Shown here: positions 35,877 through 45,545 of the stretch, one piece after another | Position numbering within the stretch: position 1 is the first letter of the stretch | Layout of the letters: each line of letters starts with the position of its first letter | Assembly (NCBI GenBank): GCA_030706635.1 | Contig: JAUZOD010000004.1 | Location: forward strand, 62,001 to 126,000 | DNA length: 64,000 nt | Source of the DNA: Bacteroidota bacterium | Lineage (GTDB): Bacteria; Bacteroidota; Bacteroidia; Chitinophagales; Chitinophagaceae | Reading direction: 5' to 3' | Notes under the pieces: model-generated | The model's input: only the letters and a program-made list of their open reading frames with translations | The model's database searches: none | Told to the model about the DNA's origin: nothing | Position numbers and translations under genes: made by a program

Positions 35877-38564
35877 CTATTTATCGTCGTTATCCTTGTC
35901 CGATCCGGTCAACTTTCCGGGAAACGCTTTCTTTCCGTTGACTGAGAACCAGACGATCCTGTTGAGCAGGTCGTCATCTCCGCCGTCAATATGATCGAAT
36001 TGCGGCAATGCCGATAAAACGGCAAAGTGTTTTGCTTTGCCCTTCAGAGCAGAAGGGCTTTTATTCATTTCGTCCAGCGGAATTCTATTGGGCAGAACAT
36101 GATAGGGCGTTTTATCAAACGTACCGGAAAAACAATCAAACATGGGAAGAGCCGTGGCATCCAGCGCATTCATTGGCGGAATTCCCAGGATCTGCTCAAT
36201 GGTCCTCACAATACAAGTTTGATTGTAATTGGTATGCACCGTTTGATGTAAAACAGAGTAGGGGCTTATCACGAAACCGGTGGTCCGGTAGGCAGATACA
36301 TGGTCCCAACCGTCCTGTGAATCATCTTCCGTTACAAAGATGACCGTAGAGTCAAAAAACCGGCTTTCCGAGATGGCATTCACGATTCTCCCTAATGCCA
36401 GATCGTTATCTGCCACCATGGCCCGGGGCGTGGGATATCCTTCCCGCATACCGGTGGTATGATCTTCGGGTAAAGCCAGTATCATGAGCTGGGGCATCTG
36501 GTCTCCTGGCATCTGTTCAAAAGCTTTCAGTTCTTTAATGAAAGCGCCCGCCCTGTACTGATCATTTACCTTAGGATCGTCAAAGCCCGGATATTGCTGG
36601 GATAAAATTGGCCTCACTCTTGAAATGGTGGAAACATTCTTAAAATCAAATGTCCTGCCTTCCTGATATAATTTATAGATGTCTTTCCAATCCAGTTTTT
36701 CATGCCATTCGGGAGAACACGCTTCACCATAAATCCGTACCGATTTACCATGATCGAGCGCGTTATTCCATATAAATCCTTCTTTATTATATACGAGTGC
36801 ATCTGTCTGAACATGCGGGTAGCTTTGAAACCAGGCACGCACATTCTTTTCAACATAGTCTGAAGTCATCGCGGCATCCGTCCACTGATGACCTTCGGCA
36901 GATGATTTGCCCGAGGCAAGATAATTGTCAAGCAATAAATAGTCCCTCGCCAGCTGATGTTCGTTAGGCGTCACCTCTTCTCCAAAGACGCACAAAGAAC
37001 TCATGCCATTGCCAATAGTCATATCGCCCAACACCTGATCGTACGTCCTGTTCTCTTTGATGATGTACACGACATGCTTAAAAACAGAAGGCTCGCCGAT
37101 ACGCTCAGGAACAGGTTTCGGCATGATCCCTGAACGCGGCAACTGCTGTGCAAGTTTTCCCCGGAAACGAAGATTAGCGTTTTCAACGCGCCGGGTGTAA
37201 TCTTTCAATTGTTTCCCGTCAGGCAAAGGGATGACTGATACCGTTGCAGCAGCGTGGTGGCTATTATAGGCACCATTCTTCCCCGCTATCCTGGCGCCTT
37301 CACCCTCGAGATTGGCCACACAAAGCACCTCGTCATTCTCCAGCGCCAACCCTGCGGGATAGGCTTCCGTTGGAATAAACCCAAGTAATTCATTGCGGCC
37401 CTTTCCTGAAACAGAGGCCTTCGCACCCAGCTTAATAACTGCAACTGCATTATCCATGCCGTTCGCAACATACAAACGCTTTCCGGAACGATCTATGGCC
37501 AGTGCGTTGGGTGCATCGCCCATAAAAGGATTGCTGATCCCATTCAGTCGCACGGACAGGGAATCCACTAATTCATCCGTGCCCGTATTAATAACAGACA
37601 CCTGATCACTATTCCCGTTGGCCACATAGACAAACCTTTTATCCGGGCTGATGATGATGGCATTCGGATGCAGTCCCACCCTGATCTCCGATTGTTTTTC
37701 TCCCGTTTTCAAATCAACTACATCTACGGTGCCCATGGCCGTAGCACCGGTACGGGAATCAACATAAACCTGTCCAAAGGGAATGCCAGCCGTTTCACCC
37801 GTTCCCTGAACAGGAACAGGGCCCGCCCAGTTAGTTACATACGCTTTCTCATCGGTTAACGCAATACCAAAGGGCGCCATGCCTGTGGAAACAGTCCATA
37901 CCGGAACCTTGTCTTTTAATCTGATTTTCGTTAACTGGCTATTACCACTCAAAACAACATAGAGGTAATTCTCTCCGTCTTCCGCATGAATCGCCAGATC
38001 ATTGGGAATGGCAATAGGCGAAGGAGCAACAGCGCGAAAAGGAATCGAATCGGTTATTTTACCAGTCGCACCATCCCAAACAGCATCCAATACATAAGAA
38101 CGTCCCGTGGATGTCTTTGACACCCCCCAGAAAACATGCAGGATTTGTCCATCCCTGAATGCCTTGATACCAGAATAAGTGCTCACCAGTCCTTTCAAAA
38201 CCGGGGAGGTATTATAATCAATATGGTAAAGAAATTTATTGGTTCCGGTATTGATAAAAGTAACACCATACCGGTCTTCTACGGCCAGCACCTGCGTTCC
38301 CGGTAAAAGAACACAATCCAGACTGTGATTTTCCTGATTCGGATTCCCGAAGCGGATAACAGCACCTGCGGGATCAATCAAACGGTTGTACGGCATTCTG
38401 ACCATCCTGTCATCCAGGGATGTGATGGTGTCCGTAATCGTATACCGATTGCTGTCGGTAACCACTGAACTCTTGTAAACCCTTGTTGTGTTGCATGCAA
38501 ATAATGAAAAAACTAACAAGAAAGAAACCGCTTTCTTAAACCCTCTGTCCGCCGGATAATTCAT
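35877..38564 (-). CDS. YVTN beta-propeller / phosphoesterase fusion lipoprotein
   Basis: An 895-residue lipoprotein (lipobox LFAC, C24). Residues ~60-480 form a beta-propeller with YVTN/cytochrome D1-type repeats (HPNAIIISPDKRFVYVANGN, APNALAIDRSGKRLYVANGM). Residues ~505-850 are a phosphoesterase domain of the phospholipase C/acid phosphatase superfamily: YIIKENRTYDQVLGDM, SSAEGHQWTDAA, LALPEDHTTGM and FVTEDDSQDGWDHVS supply the metal-binding Asp/Glu/His. This fused type is common in Bacteroidota as 'bifunctional YncE/alkaline phosphatase'. It probably hydrolyses phosphate esters at the cell surface. Length fits the family. Confidence 0.88.
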   Translation of the reverse strand: MNYPADRGFKKAVSFLLVFSLFACNTTRVYKSSVVTDSNRYTITDTITSLDDRMVRMPYNRLIDPAGAVIRFGNPNQENHSLDCVLLPGTQVLAVEDRYGVTFINTGTNKFLYHIDYNTSPVLKGLVSTYSGIKAFRDGQILHVFWGVSKTSTGRSYVLDAVWDGATGKITDSIPFRAVAPSPIAIPNDLAIHAEDGENYLYVVLSGNSQLTKIRLKDKVPVWTVSTGMAPFGIALTDEKAYVTNWAGPVPVQGTGETAGIPFGQVYVDSRTGATAMGTVDVVDLKTGEKQSEIRVGLHPNAIIISPDKRFVYVANGNSDQVSVINTGTDELVDSLSVRLNGISNPFMGDAPNALAIDRSGKRLYVANGMDNAVAVIKLGAKASVSGKGRNELLGFIPTEAYPAGLALENDEVLCVANLEGEGARIAGKNGAYNSHHAAATVSVIPLPDGKQLKDYTRRVENANLRFRGKLAQQLPRSGIMPKPVPERIGEPSVFKHVVYIIKENRTYDQVLGDMTIGNGMSSLCVFGEEVTPNEHQLARDYLLLDNYLASGKSSAEGHQWTDAAMTSDYVEKNVRAWFQSYPHVQTDALVYNKEGFIWNNALDHGKSVRIYGEACSPEWHEKLDWKDIYKLYQEGRTFDFKNVSTISRVRPILSQQYPGFDDPKVNDQYRAGAFIKELKAFEQMPGDQMPQLMILALPEDHTTGMREGYPTPRAMVADNDLALGRIVNAISESRFFDSTVIFVTEDDSQDGWDHVSAYRTTGFVISPYSVLHQTVHTNYNQTCIVRTIEQILGIPPMNALDATALPMFDCFSGTFDKTPYHVLPNRIPLDEMNKSPSALKGKAKHFAVLSALPQFDHIDGGDDDLLNRIVWFSVNGKKAFPGKLTGSDKDNDDK

Positions 38565-38752
38565 TCAAACAAATCATTTAGTACGCTAATATTTCTCAGT
38601 GGGAGACCTTTTTGGTGTTCATCAATACGCCCTTGAATCAGGAATAAAATAAGGATCGTCAATCTTATATTTTACCGGCGTGGTCGGCCTAAAATTAAAG
38701 AAAAAAATGCGAATGGTTTGAATCAGCGTGAAACAATGGCGGGAGGGAGCAC

Positions 38753-39166
38753 CTACTTCAGTAACCAGATGGTATCTGCAATGGTTATCTGACCATCAGA
38801 AACCGCTGCCCTGCACGAATTCTTATTATACGAATGATCAGAAGGAACAAAAATCAGCGCATAATTTCCCGGAGGAATATCTTTCAGTATGTAGGCTCCG
38901 TTGGTGGTATCTGTGAACGTGGAGGCCATAGTATCAGAAACGGAAACAGCGAAAACCGATGTTTTTACTGACAATGGAACAACTATCCCCAATATGGAAC
39001 CTGTCTCTGGCAGTCTTTTTACGTTTTTGCCTTGCAGGAAGAAAGGATGTCTGATTGAAGCATCCCCTGGAGATTTATTTTTGGAATTGCTGAAACCAGA
39101 TCGCAGGATAAACAGGAAGACGACTGCGGAAATAAGGGACACAAATGGCATTACGCCTGGTTTCAT
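38753..39166 (-). CDS. small membrane-anchored carboxypeptidase-regulatory-like domain protein
   Basis: A 137-residue protein from ATG 39166; the frame opens at 39268, but the upstream part lacks sense and the chosen start precedes a hydrophobic segment (MPFVSLISAVVFLFILRSGF). The C-terminal ~80 residues fit a transthyretin-like domain: SILGIVVPL, FTDTTNGAYILKDIPPGNYA, ITIADTIWLL. Such small proteins are frequent in Bacteroidota and have no known enzymatic role. No close neighbour is co-directional within 150 bp. Confidence 0.65.
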   Translation of the reverse strand: MKPGVMPFVSLISAVVFLFILRSGFSNSKNKSPGDASIRHPFFLQGKNVKRLPETGSILGIVVPLSVKTSVFAVSVSDTMASTFTDTTNGAYILKDIPPGNYALIFVPSDHSYNKNSCRAAVSDGQITIADTIWLLK

Positions 39167-39321
39167 GCAGATTTCATTAAGTAGTTTACGTGACAATCTG
39201 AATTCCCTTTGCAATGGCAAACATTGTTCCAGAACAGGATGTCTATCCTGATCGCAGAATAAAGGCAAAGAGGATCAACCTTTTAGATGATTCTCCAATC
39301 CTTATGGCAGACCGTAGATTT

Positions 39322-39669
39322 TTAAAGCAGGGGAAACACTTCTTTAAGAAAAATGGCTTCATTATGTTTCTCATCCTTTGCGGCAAACAGCAGGGTCACC
39401 GGTCCTTTCATTACCTGCTCTTTTAAAATCGAAACGGATTCCTCATTTTCTTTCAGCTCCCGGAGATACCGTTTCCTGAATCCGGACCATTTTGCCGGAT
39501 CATGGTCAAACCATTTCCTGAGTTCAGCACTGGGTGCTATCTCTTTCAGCCAAAGCGCCACTTTTGCTTTCTCTTTGCTGAGCCCCCGCGGCCAAAGCCG
39601 GTCCACCAGAATTCTTTTTCCATCTTCCTTGTCGGGAGCTTCATAAACTCTTTTGATACTTAGTTTCAT
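39322..39669 (-). CDS. DUF488 family protein (YeaO-like)
   Basis: A 115-residue cytoplasmic protein. The start ATG at 39669 is preferred over TTG 39678. Family signature: [47 protein letters not shown] and the C-terminal [18 protein letters not shown]488 proteins have no proven activity. It lies 49 bp downstream of ligD on the same strand and may be co-transcribed with it. Confidence 0.9.
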   Translation of the reverse strand: MKLSIKRVYEAPDKEDGKRILVDRLWPRGLSKEKAKVALWLKEIAPSAELRKWFDHDPAKWSGFRKRYLRELKENEESVSILKEQVMKGPVTLLFAAKDEKHNEAIFLKEVFPLL

Positions 39670-39718
39670 ACTGTTCAACCGTGTTTTAAAAGAATCGGAA
39701 TTTCCCGGAAGTTAATGT

Positions 39719-42442
39719 TCATTCCTTACCGGTTTCCGCTAAAATCTTCCGAAGATTAACTCCCGGTCCCAGCACAGCCTTGAAAATATCCGGCTCCTGC
39801 CGGATGCGGTCCGGGGCATTAAAAATCGTAAAATCCCGGGTTTTTAAACCCGGTTTTAATTCTTCCCAATGCAAAGGCATGGATACCGTTGCGCCGGGCT
39901 TGGGCCTGATTGAATAGGGTGCCGCAATGGTTTGAATTTGCCGGTTCTGTAAAAAATCAAGATAGATCTTTCCCTTCCTTTTGGAGAGACTGCGCTCTAT
40001 GCTGGTTAGCCCTGGCATTTCCTGTTGCACCGCACTAACCACCAGCTCAGCAAACATTCTGGATTGATCATAGCTGTATCGTGCGCCAAGCGGAATATAG
40101 ATATGCATTCCAGTTGATCCGGAAGTTTTGCAGTATGACGCTACTTTCAGATGATCCAGGTATGCCCTGATCTGCAGAGCCACTTCCACCACTTGTTTGA
40201 AAGAATTGGTCTTATCCGGATCAATATCAATTACGCACCAATCGGGGTTGCCGGGCTTTTGAATCCGGCTGTTCCACGGGTTCATTTCGATGCAACCAAG
40301 ATTCGCCATATAGATCAGGCTTGCCTCATCGGTCGCCACCAGAGATTTCTTCTTCTTTCCGTCACTTTCGCTGATGTATGGAAAGGTCTTCACCCACTCC
40401 GGGACCTTGTCCCCGACATTCTTCTGATAAAAAGTTTCTCCTTCAATGCCATTCGGATGCCGGTTAAGACTCTGCGGGCGGTCCTTCAGGAAAGGCATTA
40501 TAAATTCTGCCACGCGGTAGTAATAATTGATCAAATCGCCTTTGCTGATCCGGTCCCCGGGCCAGTATATCTTGGTCAGATTCGATAGGGAAAGCGGGTG
40601 TTTTCTAATGGTCACATCCTTCTGTTTCTCTCCGGGTTGAACTAACAGGTCTTCAGCCTTTCCGATCGTCTTGTCTGTTTTCCGGGAGGACTTTACGATG
40701 GATGCCGCTCTCTCTCTTTCAATTTTTATCTTTTCTTTACCGGAAGGATGTTTGTTAACTATCCCTTCTTTTCTTGTTCTCGTATTTCCCGGCACCTTCA
40801 GCACCTTAATTTTCTTTTCCTCTGCTGCCTTTTTGTCCTCGCGCAATCCGGCATAGACGGGATGCCGAAAGCTTCCATCGCGGGTGGTTTCCGTATACTT
40901 TATCAGGCAAACCAATTCGGGTCTGAGCCAGGTAGCGGGCATATTGGTTTTGGGTCTCACTTTAAAAGGGCATTTTTCCGTGATCAGCGGCTGAAATTTT
41001 TCAAACAGGTCTTTCAGTCCGAGATCATCGAAGCCGGAGCCGCTATGTCCGATGTATTTCAACTCTCCTTTTTCATAACGGCCAAGGATAACTGCCCCAA
41101 AATATTTGCGGCTTTGCCGCCCTTTGGTGAATCCGCAGATAATGGCCTCAGCAAACTGATTATTTTTAATCTTCAGCCAGTTTTTGCTCCGCAGGTTTGG
41201 GGTATACAGACTATCAGCTCTTTTCGCCATCACGCCTTCAAGTCCTTTGGCGATGGCGGCATCAAAAAAGGAAATGCCTTTTTCTTCCACGTGATCACTA
41301 TACTTTAAGATGTTGTCTCCGGCCGGAAGAATATGCTGAAGAATGGCTTTTCTTTCGATCAGGGGAAGACCGGTATAATCTTTCCCTTCATACCACAACA
41401 GATCGAAAAGATAATAGACCAGGATAGCCGCTTTCCCCTGTTTTAAAAACCCCTGCAACTCCTGAAAATCCGGCCTGCCATCTTCTGTAAGGGCGATGAT
41501 TTCCCCGTCAACTACGGCGTTAGCAGACCATTTTTCCAAGGCCTGCTTTACCGGCAGGAATTTTTCATCGAACGAAATATTATGCCGGGACTCAATTCCA
41601 GCCTTACCCTTGTTGATTTTCGCAACCGCCCTGTATCCATCCCATTTAATTTCAAAAATCCAGTCTTTTCCATCAAATGGCCTTTCAACCAATGTTGCCA
41701 GCATGGGTTTTACAGCGGCCGGAATCGCTGCCTTTTTCCCTTTTTCCAATAATTTTCGAATTTCCCCGGGTAGGGGAGTGCTGACAGCAGGCTCTTCTGG
41801 TTTGGCAATCTTTTGTTTGCCGGCTTTTGGCTTACCAGAGATCCACTCTTTGGCTTTTTTATCCTTGCCAACCTGTGCGATAGTCTTGCCGGACCGGACT
41901 GATTTTACTTTTTTGGTAATATCCGAAGCAGAGGCATATTCATCCTTATGTTTAATCAGCAGCCATGCATTATCTCCTTTCTGCCGATTATTTTTGATGT
42001 GGACCAGTGCAAATTCACCTTTTAATTTTTTGCCCCGAAGCCGGAATTTTAAAGACCCCGATCTGAGTTCTTTTAAAAGCTCTTTTTCCTGTGCTTTTTT
42101 GGAGCCTTCTTTTATGAGCGGTTCATAGTTTCCCTGATCCCACACGATCACACGGCCTGCTCCGTAGTTTCCTTCCGGTATGATCCCTTCAAAATCTTTA
42201 TAATCAAACGGATGGTCCTCCACTTTCATGGCAAGACGTTTATCCTGCGGGTTAAGCGATGGGCCTTTGGGAACTGCCCAGCTTTTTAAAACACCTCCCA
42301 TTTCCAGCCTGAAATCATAATGCAGACGGCTGGCGTCATGTTTCTGAACAACAAACTGTAAAGCAGATGAACCCGATTTGCCGCCCCGGGGCTCCGGGGT
42401 CTTATTAAATTCCCGTTTTTCACCATACTCTTTTAAGGCCAT
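39719..42442 (-). CDS. ligD: ATP-dependent DNA ligase D (phosphoesterase-ligase-polymerase)
   Basis: A 907-residue non-homologous end-joining enzyme. An N-terminal 3'-phosphoesterase domain (~25-165) has HDASRLHYDFRLE and IPEGNYGAGRV. The ligase domain (~235-540) has the adenylated K266 in FEIKWDGYRA, VDGEII (311-316), LEGVMAK (401-407) and NWLKIK (421-426). A basic linker precedes the C-terminal primase/polymerase domain (~615-900) with the metal motif DIDPD (739-743). It repairs double-strand breaks together with Ku. No ku gene is in this window, although the two are often adjacent. A -7 box lies upstream. Confidence 0.95.
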   Translation of the reverse strand: MALKEYGEKREFNKTPEPRGGKSGSSALQFVVQKHDASRLHYDFRLEMGGVLKSWAVPKGPSLNPQDKRLAMKVEDHPFDYKDFEGIIPEGNYGAGRVIVWDQGNYEPLIKEGSKKAQEKELLKELRSGSLKFRLRGKKLKGEFALVHIKNNRQKGDNAWLLIKHKDEYASASDITKKVKSVRSGKTIAQVGKDKKAKEWISGKPKAGKQKIAKPEEPAVSTPLPGEIRKLLEKGKKAAIPAAVKPMLATLVERPFDGKDWIFEIKWDGYRAVAKINKGKAGIESRHNISFDEKFLPVKQALEKWSANAVVDGEIIALTEDGRPDFQELQGFLKQGKAAILVYYLFDLLWYEGKDYTGLPLIERKAILQHILPAGDNILKYSDHVEEKGISFFDAAIAKGLEGVMAKRADSLYTPNLRSKNWLKIKNNQFAEAIICGFTKGRQSRKYFGAVILGRYEKGELKYIGHSGSGFDDLGLKDLFEKFQPLITEKCPFKVRPKTNMPATWLRPELVCLIKYTETTRDGSFRHPVYAGLREDKKAAEEKKIKVLKVPGNTRTRKEGIVNKHPSGKEKIKIERERAASIVKSSRKTDKTIGKAEDLLVQPGEKQKDVTIRKHPLSLSNLTKIYWPGDRISKGDLINYYYRVAEFIMPFLKDRPQSLNRHPNGIEGETFYQKNVGDKVPEWVKTFPYISESDGKKKKSLVATDEASLIYMANLGCIEMNPWNSRIQKPGNPDWCVIDIDPDKTNSFKQVVEVALQIRAYLDHLKVASYCKTSGSTGMHIYIPLGARYSYDQSRMFAELVVSAVQQEMPGLTSIERSLSKRKGKIYLDFLQNRQIQTIAAPYSIRPKPGATVSMPLHWEELKPGLKTRDFTIFNAPDRIRQEPDIFKAVLGPGVNLRKILAETGKE

Positions 42443-42467
42443 AATACAGCATTATGTATGCTCTATG

Positions 42468-42475
42468 CAAATCTA
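42468..42475 (-). promoter_or_regulatory. -7 promoter box of ligD
   Basis: On the minus strand the sequence is TAGATTTG, a perfect TAnnTTTG match, 26 bp before the ligD start. No clear -33 element. Confidence 0.45.
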
Positions 42476-42521
42476 ATGCTAGATGCCAGGGAGCGGTATT
42501 CATCAGGTGTAAAAATGAAGG

Positions 42522-42917
42522 TTAATCTTCCGCACAATGGTGAAGGAGCCTCTGCGCTTCCTGGGTGATTTGCCTCAGGCTGGTCGGTTTCATGACCAAT
42601 TCTACATTATATCGTTTACAAAAACTGAGATCTGAAGGATGATTGGATGTACTGAAAACAACCAATGGTACGTGGTCTAATTCGGGCCACTTTTTTATTT
42701 CTGCAATGGTTTGTTTACCATCCATGACCGGCATATTAATATCCATAATAATGAGACAGGGTAGTTCTGCATTCAGGGAATCTTTAAGATATTTTAAAGC
42801 ATCCCTTCCATTTTCCGCATACGCGATCGTATAGGAAGGATCAATATCGAAAATAGCGCTTCTTATCAGGTCTCTGTCATCCGGATCATCATCAACACAA
42901 AGTACTGTTCGGCCCAT
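42522..42917 (-). CDS. stand-alone response regulator receiver (CheY-like)
   Basis: A 131-residue single receiver domain: acidic pocket CVDDDPDD, phospho-acceptor D59 in IIMDINMPVMDG, Thr/Ser switch in VVFSTSNHPSD and Lys in VMKPTSLRQ. It has no output domain, so it would act by protein contact or in a phosphorelay. Such receivers often pair with a hybrid or orphan kinase; none is adjacent. ligD lies downstream on the same strand, 79 bp away, but has its own -7 box. Confidence 0.9.
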   Translation of the reverse strand: MGRTVLCVDDDPDDRDLIRSAIFDIDPSYTIAYAENGRDALKYLKDSLNAELPCLIIMDINMPVMDGKQTIAEIKKWPELDHVPLVVFSTSNHPSDLSFCKRYNVELVMKPTSLRQITQEAQRLLHHCAED

Positions 42918-43017
42918 AGTTCAGCGTTCGTTTTGGCATTTCCTCATTCACCTTTGCATAGATAGCGCTAATTTTAAAATTGGAAAAATATATTATCAGA
43001 TTAAATATTATGTTATT

Positions 43018-43497
43018 ATGGACAGATCAGTTGAAATGCTTATAGCGTACAGAAGAACGACATTGAAATTATTGGAAGGACTTTCCATGGATTCCCTAAA
43101 CGCAATCCCTCCGGGTTTTAACAATAACCTGATCTGGAATTTCGGTCACGTGGTTGTGAGTCAGCAAAGCATGTGTTATCTGAATGCAGGATTGAAACCC
43201 GTAATCGACGAGACGTACTTTGTCAAATATCGCAAAGGAACCAAACCGGAAAAACCAGTGGATAAGGCTGAATTTGAAACACTGAAAAATCTTTCTGAAA
43301 CTGCCCTGCAGCAATTGGACAGGGATTTGGAAAATAACCTTTTTTCCCGCTTTAATCCTTTCGGAACCAGTTACGGAGTGGAGATAACTAATATCAACGA
43401 TGTATTGAAGATCCTCTTGTTTCATGAAGGTCTGCACCTTGGCTATTGCATGGCGCTGAAAAGGGCCCAGGGAAATCGTGGAAACAGGTCTTTATAA
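43018..43497 (+). CDS. DinB family metal-binding protein
   Basis: A 159-residue four-helix-bundle protein. The DinB metal triad is visible: H44 (WNFGHVVVSQ), H136 and H140 (LLFHEGLHLGY). DinB-like proteins include thiol transferases and stress-induced proteins; the substrate here is unknown. The gene stops exactly where a GH2 gene relic on the opposite strand begins to be recognisable, suggesting that a rearrangement joined them. Confidence 0.85.
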   Translation: MDRSVEMLIAYRRTTLKLLEGLSMDSLNAIPPGFNNNLIWNFGHVVVSQQSMCYLNAGLKPVIDETYFVKYRKGTKPEKPVDKAEFETLKNLSETALQQLDRDLENNLFSRFNPFGTSYGVEITNINDVLKILLFHEGLHLGYCMALKRAQGNRGNRSL

Positions 43498-43499
43498 AT

Positions 43500-43890
43500 C
43501 ATCGCCATTAAGCCCTAAATCCGCATTCATATATACTCCTTCGAATAGAATTCGAATATTTTTCCCTCTGCGGTTTTCCGGAATTACAAAATTTTTCCGT
43601 TACCAGCTTGTCCCGCCGCTGGTAAATCCTCCCTGCACCTGGCTAACGGCATTGGAGTAAAAAGGAGATTGGGTAGCTCCGATATCCTCGATGCTCCAAT
43701 CGTGCGGCAGATCCAGGGTTCGCCAATGGGCGTCGTTAAAAGAAGCAGTCTGCCCCCTTTCTACACCTACTTTAAAAAATTTCCATCCGTCATCAAATAA
43801 AATATGGGTTGGATCAACAGTTTGCCCCACACAGATCGTGCTTAGAAGCAGAAACGGAAAAAACCAAATCGTTTTTACCATTGAGATCAT
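43500..43890 (-). pseudogene. GH2 beta-galactosidase-type gene, 5' fragment with internal stop
   Basis: Signal peptide (WFFPFLLLSTICVG) followed by the start of a GH2 sugar-binding domain: DDGWKFFKVG, LDLPHDWSIED and GGFTSGGTSW. The frame then has TAA (43598-43600) where the family has Tyr (W-Y-R-K). Reading through, the homology continues in the same frame as RKNFVIPENRRGKN and FEGVYMNADLGLNG, before a second stop beside the end of the DinB gene. Only ~130 of an expected 800+ codons remain, so the gene is dead. The internal stop is a nonsense change in an otherwise readable frame. Confidence 0.85.
43540..43563 (+). terminator. possible terminator after the DinB gene
   Basis: TTCGAAT-AGA-ATTCGAA is a perfect 7-bp stem followed by TATTTTT. 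It is AT-rich, hence weak, and it lies within the GH2 relic. Confidence 0.4.
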
Positions 43891-44078
43891 TGTGCAGAAT
43901 ATGGCTAAATAAAAATAATGCTAAGCATTCGTTCTATTTATTAACATTTACGGCCGTAATATCTTAATAAATTAAAATAAAACATATATGTATTTTTATA
44001 ATGAAAATTATTAATTTGCACCAGCGACGCTGATTTAAAAACGAGATTTTCTCCTAATAATCTAAAAACTGCCCTGAA

Positions 44079-45461
44079 ATGAACAAAATCACCTTAAAAA
44101 CGGCTACACCATTCGTAATCCTGGTTACGATCTCGATCCTGGCCATGTTTGTGCCGTCCGTGGCGAATTTTGATAACGGAAAATACAATGGCGCCGATAT
44201 GGCCTGGATGATTGTCGCCACAGCCCTGGTTTTTCTGATGACGCCGGGACTTGCCTTTTTCTATGGTGGCATGGTTCACCGGAAAAATGTAATATCCACG
44301 ATGATCAAGAGTTTGATAGCCGCTGGCATTGTGAGCATTCTATGGATTGTGGTTGGTTACAGTCTCTGCTTTGGCCAGGATGTGCATGGATTTATCGGCA
44401 ACCCGGCCACGCATTTTATGTTTAAGGGGGTAAACTCGGGTCAGCCCTTTGTCTCGATGCCAACAGTGCCCCTTACTTTATTTGCCCTTTTCCAGTTGAT
44501 GTTTGCCATTATTACACCGGGGTTGGTCGTAGGTGCCGTCGCAGAGCGCATTCGCTTTACTTCATACGTATTGTTTATCGTATTGTTCGCCCTGTTGGTT
44601 TACGCGCCTCTGGCGCACTGGAGCTGGCACCCGGACGGGATGCTCGCCAAGATGGGTGCCCTTGACTTTGCGGGTGGAACAGTAGTTCATATTTCGGCCG
44701 GTTGTGCTGCTCTCGCCGGAGCCATGGTGCTGAAACAAAGAAGAAGCCATATCCAGCATAAGGAAATTCCTCCTGCAAATATCCCCTATGTATTAATCGG
44801 AACAGGATTACTCTGGTTCGGATGGTTCGGATTTAACGCAGGCTCAGCAGGTGCCGCCAGCAGTCTTTCCGTTTCTGCTTTTGCAACAACCAATACCGCT
44901 GCGGCTGCAGCTGGCCTTTCCTGGATGTTCTTTGATGTTTTGAAAGGGAAAAAACCTTCTGTGCTTGGATTTTGCATTGGCGCCGTGGTTGGATTGGTAG
45001 CCATTACACCTGCAGCAGGATTTGTTGCCATTCCGCAAAGCATATTTATCGGCGTGGTGGCAGCCGTGATTTCAAATACTGCTGTCTATTATCGCTCCAA
45101 GACCAAACTGGATGACACACTGGATGTATTTCCCTGTCACGGTATCGGTGGGATGGTCGGTATGCTCATGACCGGAATCTTTGCAACCAAAACAGTGAAT
45201 CCCACGGGTGGTGCCGACGGCTGGTTCTACGGTAACTTTTCGTTTTTCTGGATTCAGGTAAAAGCTTTGCTGATCGTAGTTCCCTACAGTTTTCTCATGT
45301 CTTATGGCATATTCAAATTTATCAACTTCATACTGCCACTGAGGGTGACACAGGCAGAAGAAGAAGAAGGCCTGGATGCCAGTCAGCATGCGGAAAAATA
45401 TATGCAGGGCACTTTGCTGGTATCCACACCGGAAGGTCTTGCTGAAAGAGAAGTTATTTAA
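44079..45461 (+). CDS. amt: ammonium transporter
   Basis: A 460-residue Amt/MEP channel with about 11 membrane helices. Signature elements: MTPGLAFFYGGMVHRKNV, HWSWHPDGMLAKMGALDFAG and GTVVHISAGCAALAGAMVL (first His of the pore pair), WFGWFGFNAGSA, and PCHGIGGMVGMLMTGIF (second His). It imports ammonium. No P-II (glnK) gene follows, unlike many amt loci. A near-match -7 box (TTAATTTG at 44011) precedes it by ~60 bp. It is likely nitrogen-regulated by family analogy only. Confidence 0.96.
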   Translation: MNKITLKTATPFVILVTISILAMFVPSVANFDNGKYNGADMAWMIVATALVFLMTPGLAFFYGGMVHRKNVISTMIKSLIAAGIVSILWIVVGYSLCFGQDVHGFIGNPATHFMFKGVNSGQPFVSMPTVPLTLFALFQLMFAIITPGLVVGAVAERIRFTSYVLFIVLFALLVYAPLAHWSWHPDGMLAKMGALDFAGGTVVHISAGCAALAGAMVLKQRRSHIQHKEIPPANIPYVLIGTGLLWFGWFGFNAGSAGAASSLSVSAFATTNTAAAAAGLSWMFFDVLKGKKPSVLGFCIGAVVGLVAITPAAGFVAIPQSIFIGVVAAVISNTAVYYRSKTKLDDTLDVFPCHGIGGMVGMLMTGIFATKTVNPTGGADGWFYGNFSFFWIQVKALLIVVPYSFLMSYGIFKFINFILPLRVTQAEEEEGLDASQHAEKYMQGTLLVSTPEGLAEREVI

Positions 45462-45516
45462 TTTATGTTCATACCAGCATAGCCTCAGCGCTTTCCTGAA
45501 TATGGCTGCATTCGCG

Positions 45517-45524
45517 TAAATTTG
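45517..45524 (+). promoter_or_regulatory. -7 promoter box of the ABC exporter gene
   Basis: TAAATTTG is a perfect match, with CTG 18 bp upstream as an imperfect -33. The box overlaps the longest frame's TTG at 45522, so that codon cannot be the start; the next candidate is TTG 45546, giving a near-leaderless mRNA. Confidence 0.6.
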
Positions 45525-45545
45525 CGGTTTAGTAAAACCGGGCAT

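Noticed and set aside
39214-39426. 70-codon plus-strand frame near DUF488
   Set aside because: Antisense to the DUF488 gene at its end and without protein features.
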